From assembly GCF_018271975.1 (NCBI RefSeq), contig NZ_JAGUCN010000004.1, positions 185,625-249,624 of the forward strand: a stretch of 64,000 nucleotides of DNA, given 5' to 3'. Under the pieces are notes generated by a model, which searched no databases, had not been told where the DNA came from, and worked only from the letters and a program-made list of their open reading frames with translations. This DNA comes from Carboxylicivirga mesophila. GTDB lineage: Bacteria > Bacteroidota > Bacteroidia > Bacteroidales > Marinilabiliaceae. Below, in pieces: positions 63,112 through 64,000 of this stretch. Both the position numbers and the translations under genes were made by a program. Each line of letters begins with the position of its first letter. Within the stretch, counting starts at the first letter, position 1.

Positions 63112-63257
63112 CACCTCATCCCGGCCTTTCCGCTATGGCGGAATAAATCCTCCTCAAGGAGAAGGTGACTTCACAAATAAAGCAACAGTCTCTAATATAG
63201 AATAATCTTGCTAAGTCAGGGCATCCTCTCCTTCAAGGAGAGGATTGGGGTGAGGTG
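63112..63257. repeat. 146-bp inverted-repeat element with internal hairpins
   Basis: CACCTCATCCC (63112-63122) and GGGGTGAGGTG (63247-63257) are inverted copies with one mismatch. Inside are TTCCGC-TATG-GCGGAA (63128-63143) and a perfect 11-bp stem ATCCTCTCCTT-C-AAGGAGAGGAT (63223-63245). The element has the form of dispersed intergenic repeats. No gene is seen in the whole stretch 62677-63311. Confidence 0.7.
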
Positions 63258-63311
63258 TTGCTTACGAATTATAAGGTTGTTACGATCTTTTTTTGATTTT
63301 CAGGCACCCTC

Positions 63312-63821
63312 TTATTTCACCTTCACGGCAATACCCGACACCATAAGAACCACCTCATTGGCGCTTTGGGCAATGTGCTGATTCATCCAGCCTTGCAGGT
63401 CGGTAAACTTGCGTTGAATTGGGTTCTCGGGCATGCCGCCCAGGCCTATCTCATTGGTGACAAATATAAAGGTGGCATCCTGCTGAATCAGTTGGGCAAA
63501 TTCACTTTTTGCTTCTTCCAGCGACTGGTCGATATGGCTGTCATTGTCAAAAAAGAAGTTGGTTAGCCAGAGGGTGACACAGTCTATCAACACCACCCGG
63601 CCGGTAAAATCGTGCTTCGACAGGGCTTTTTCTTCCTCAATGTTGGTCCATTCGGGGCCTCTGTCTGCCTGATGCCTGATGATGCGTTGCCGGTGCTCTT
63701 CGTCCCAAATGCGTGACGTGGCCAGGTAAACCGGGTTGGGAGATAGCTGCAATGCCAGCTGCTGTGCGTAGTTGCTTTTGCCCGAGCGTTGGCCGCCTGT
63801 GATAAGTGTGATTTTAGCCAT
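63312..63821 (-). CDS. cobU: Adenosylcobinamide kinase / adenosylcobinamide-phosphate guanylyltransferase
   Basis: 169 residues, a little shorter than E. coli CobU (~180). It phosphorylates adenosylcobinamide and then attaches GMP, in the assembly of the B12 nucleotide loop. P-loop ITGGQRSGKSNYAQQLA (GQRSGKS about 8-14), RHQADRGPEWTNIEE with the GMP-accepting His (about 50), VLIDCVTLWLTN and the family's FVTNEIGLGGMPENP are all present. It is the first of a probable cob run cut by neither end here; other cob genes are not in the window. No B12 riboswitch is visible upstream. Confidence 0.95.
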   Translation of the reverse strand: MAKITLITGGQRSGKSNYAQQLALQLSPNPVYLATSRIWDEEHRQRIIRHQADRGPEWTNIEEEKALSKHDFTGRVVLIDCVTLWLTNFFFDNDSHIDQSLEEAKSEFAQLIQQDATFIFVTNEIGLGGMPENPIQRKFTDLQGWMNQHIAQSANEVVLMVSGIAVKVK

Positions 63822-63866
63822 CTTGTATACCTTTTTTTTATAATTAATAACCGATTAAATATATAT

Positions 63867-63959
63867 TCAACCTCGCTGAGGTTGATTGGTTATTTACATT
63901 GCACCTATCTACAAATATTTATCTCCGCTGGAGATAATAAAACAACTTCGGAGAAGTTG
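63867..63959. repeat. Three REP-like hairpins upstream of cobU
   Basis: TCAACCTCGCTGAGGTTGA (63867-63885), TTATCTCCGCTGGAGATAA (63919-63937) and CAACTTCGGAGAAGTTG (63943-63959) are separate short palindromes with related centres (CTCCG/CGGAG). No gene is seen between 63822 and the window end. Confidence 0.7.
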
Positions 63960-64000
63960 AATATTTATAGAAATAATAAGCCTACCCTATTAATAACAAT

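Noticed and set aside
63822..64000. Cobalamin riboswitch upstream of cobU
   Set aside because: No B12-box-like sequence was seen; only short palindromes of REP type.

Overview
The window comes from a member of the Bacteroidetes, most likely a marine or sediment anaerobe or facultative anaerobe of the Bacteroidales/Marinilabiliales type. The evidence is three susC/susD loci, many lipoproteins with Bacteroidetes-style signal peptides, promoters of the TTTG-N19-TAnnTTTG kind, a DUF3822-rsmD pair, and almost no Shine-Dalgarno sequences. The genus call is inference only.

Layout. 1-5464: the end of a GH20 beta-hexosaminidase, a methyl-accepting chemotaxis protein, DUF3822-rsmD, a membrane-anchored hypothetical protein and a small DNA helicase. 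5465-9437: a gene-poor, decaying stretch with one intact small lipoprotein, a 42-bp repeat array, a DUF6261-like pseudogene with five in-frame stops, a decayed lipoprotein and two small hypothetical proteins. 9438-16060: nucleotide-sugar genes on the minus strand (phosphohexomutase, rfbD, rfbC, rfbA, UDP-glucuronate decarboxylase, UDP-glucose dehydrogenase); rfbB is absent. 16419-19558: rpsA, a STAS protein and ribonuclease Z.

19707-34475: a polysaccharide utilization locus (PUL). It contains susC, susD, a surface lipoprotein, a LacI regulator, a GH2 enzyme with the active-site signature of exo-beta-D-glucosaminidase, two unusual ROK-family kinase homologues, a GH9 enzyme and a GH8 enzyme. 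I read it as a chitosan/glucosamine-oligosaccharide PUL: GH8 cuts chains, GH2 and GH9 release glucosamine, and a ROK kinase phosphorylates it. Near-identical 14-16 bp LacI-type palindromes precede susC and the GH2 gene at exactly the same distance from the -7 element, so the LacI protein probably represses both transcription units.

34548-37419: an arsenical resistance operon (arsR, a thioredoxin-like arsE, arsF, arsG, an FCSCSS permease), with two copies of a TTCGT-N6-ACGAA operator; one overlaps a full Bacteroidetes promoter. 37430-38647: an AraC regulator and a VOC protein.

38761-49885: a sulfur and molybdenum block, all on the minus strand. A TAT-exported molybdopterin oxidoreductase of the thiosulfate/polysulfide reductase type (psrA), its Fe-S subunit and NrfD-like membrane subunit, two YeeE/YedE sulfur-transport half-proteins and a rhodanese fold without its catalytic cysteine are followed by TauE/SafE and seven molybdenum-cofactor genes (mobA, mobB-like, moeA, a shortened moaA, moaC, a MOSC-MogA fusion). 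The block thus carries an enzyme, likely substrate uptake and much of the cofactor supply.

50321-62676: a BFD-like ferredoxin gene, then two consecutive susC-susD-lipoprotein triplets without nearby glycoside hydrolases, each preceded by a long leader. 62677-64000: repeat-rich intergenic DNA (a 41-bp periodic array, a 146-bp inverted-repeat element, REP-like hairpins) around cobU. No tRNA, rRNA, CRISPR array or transposase gene was seen.
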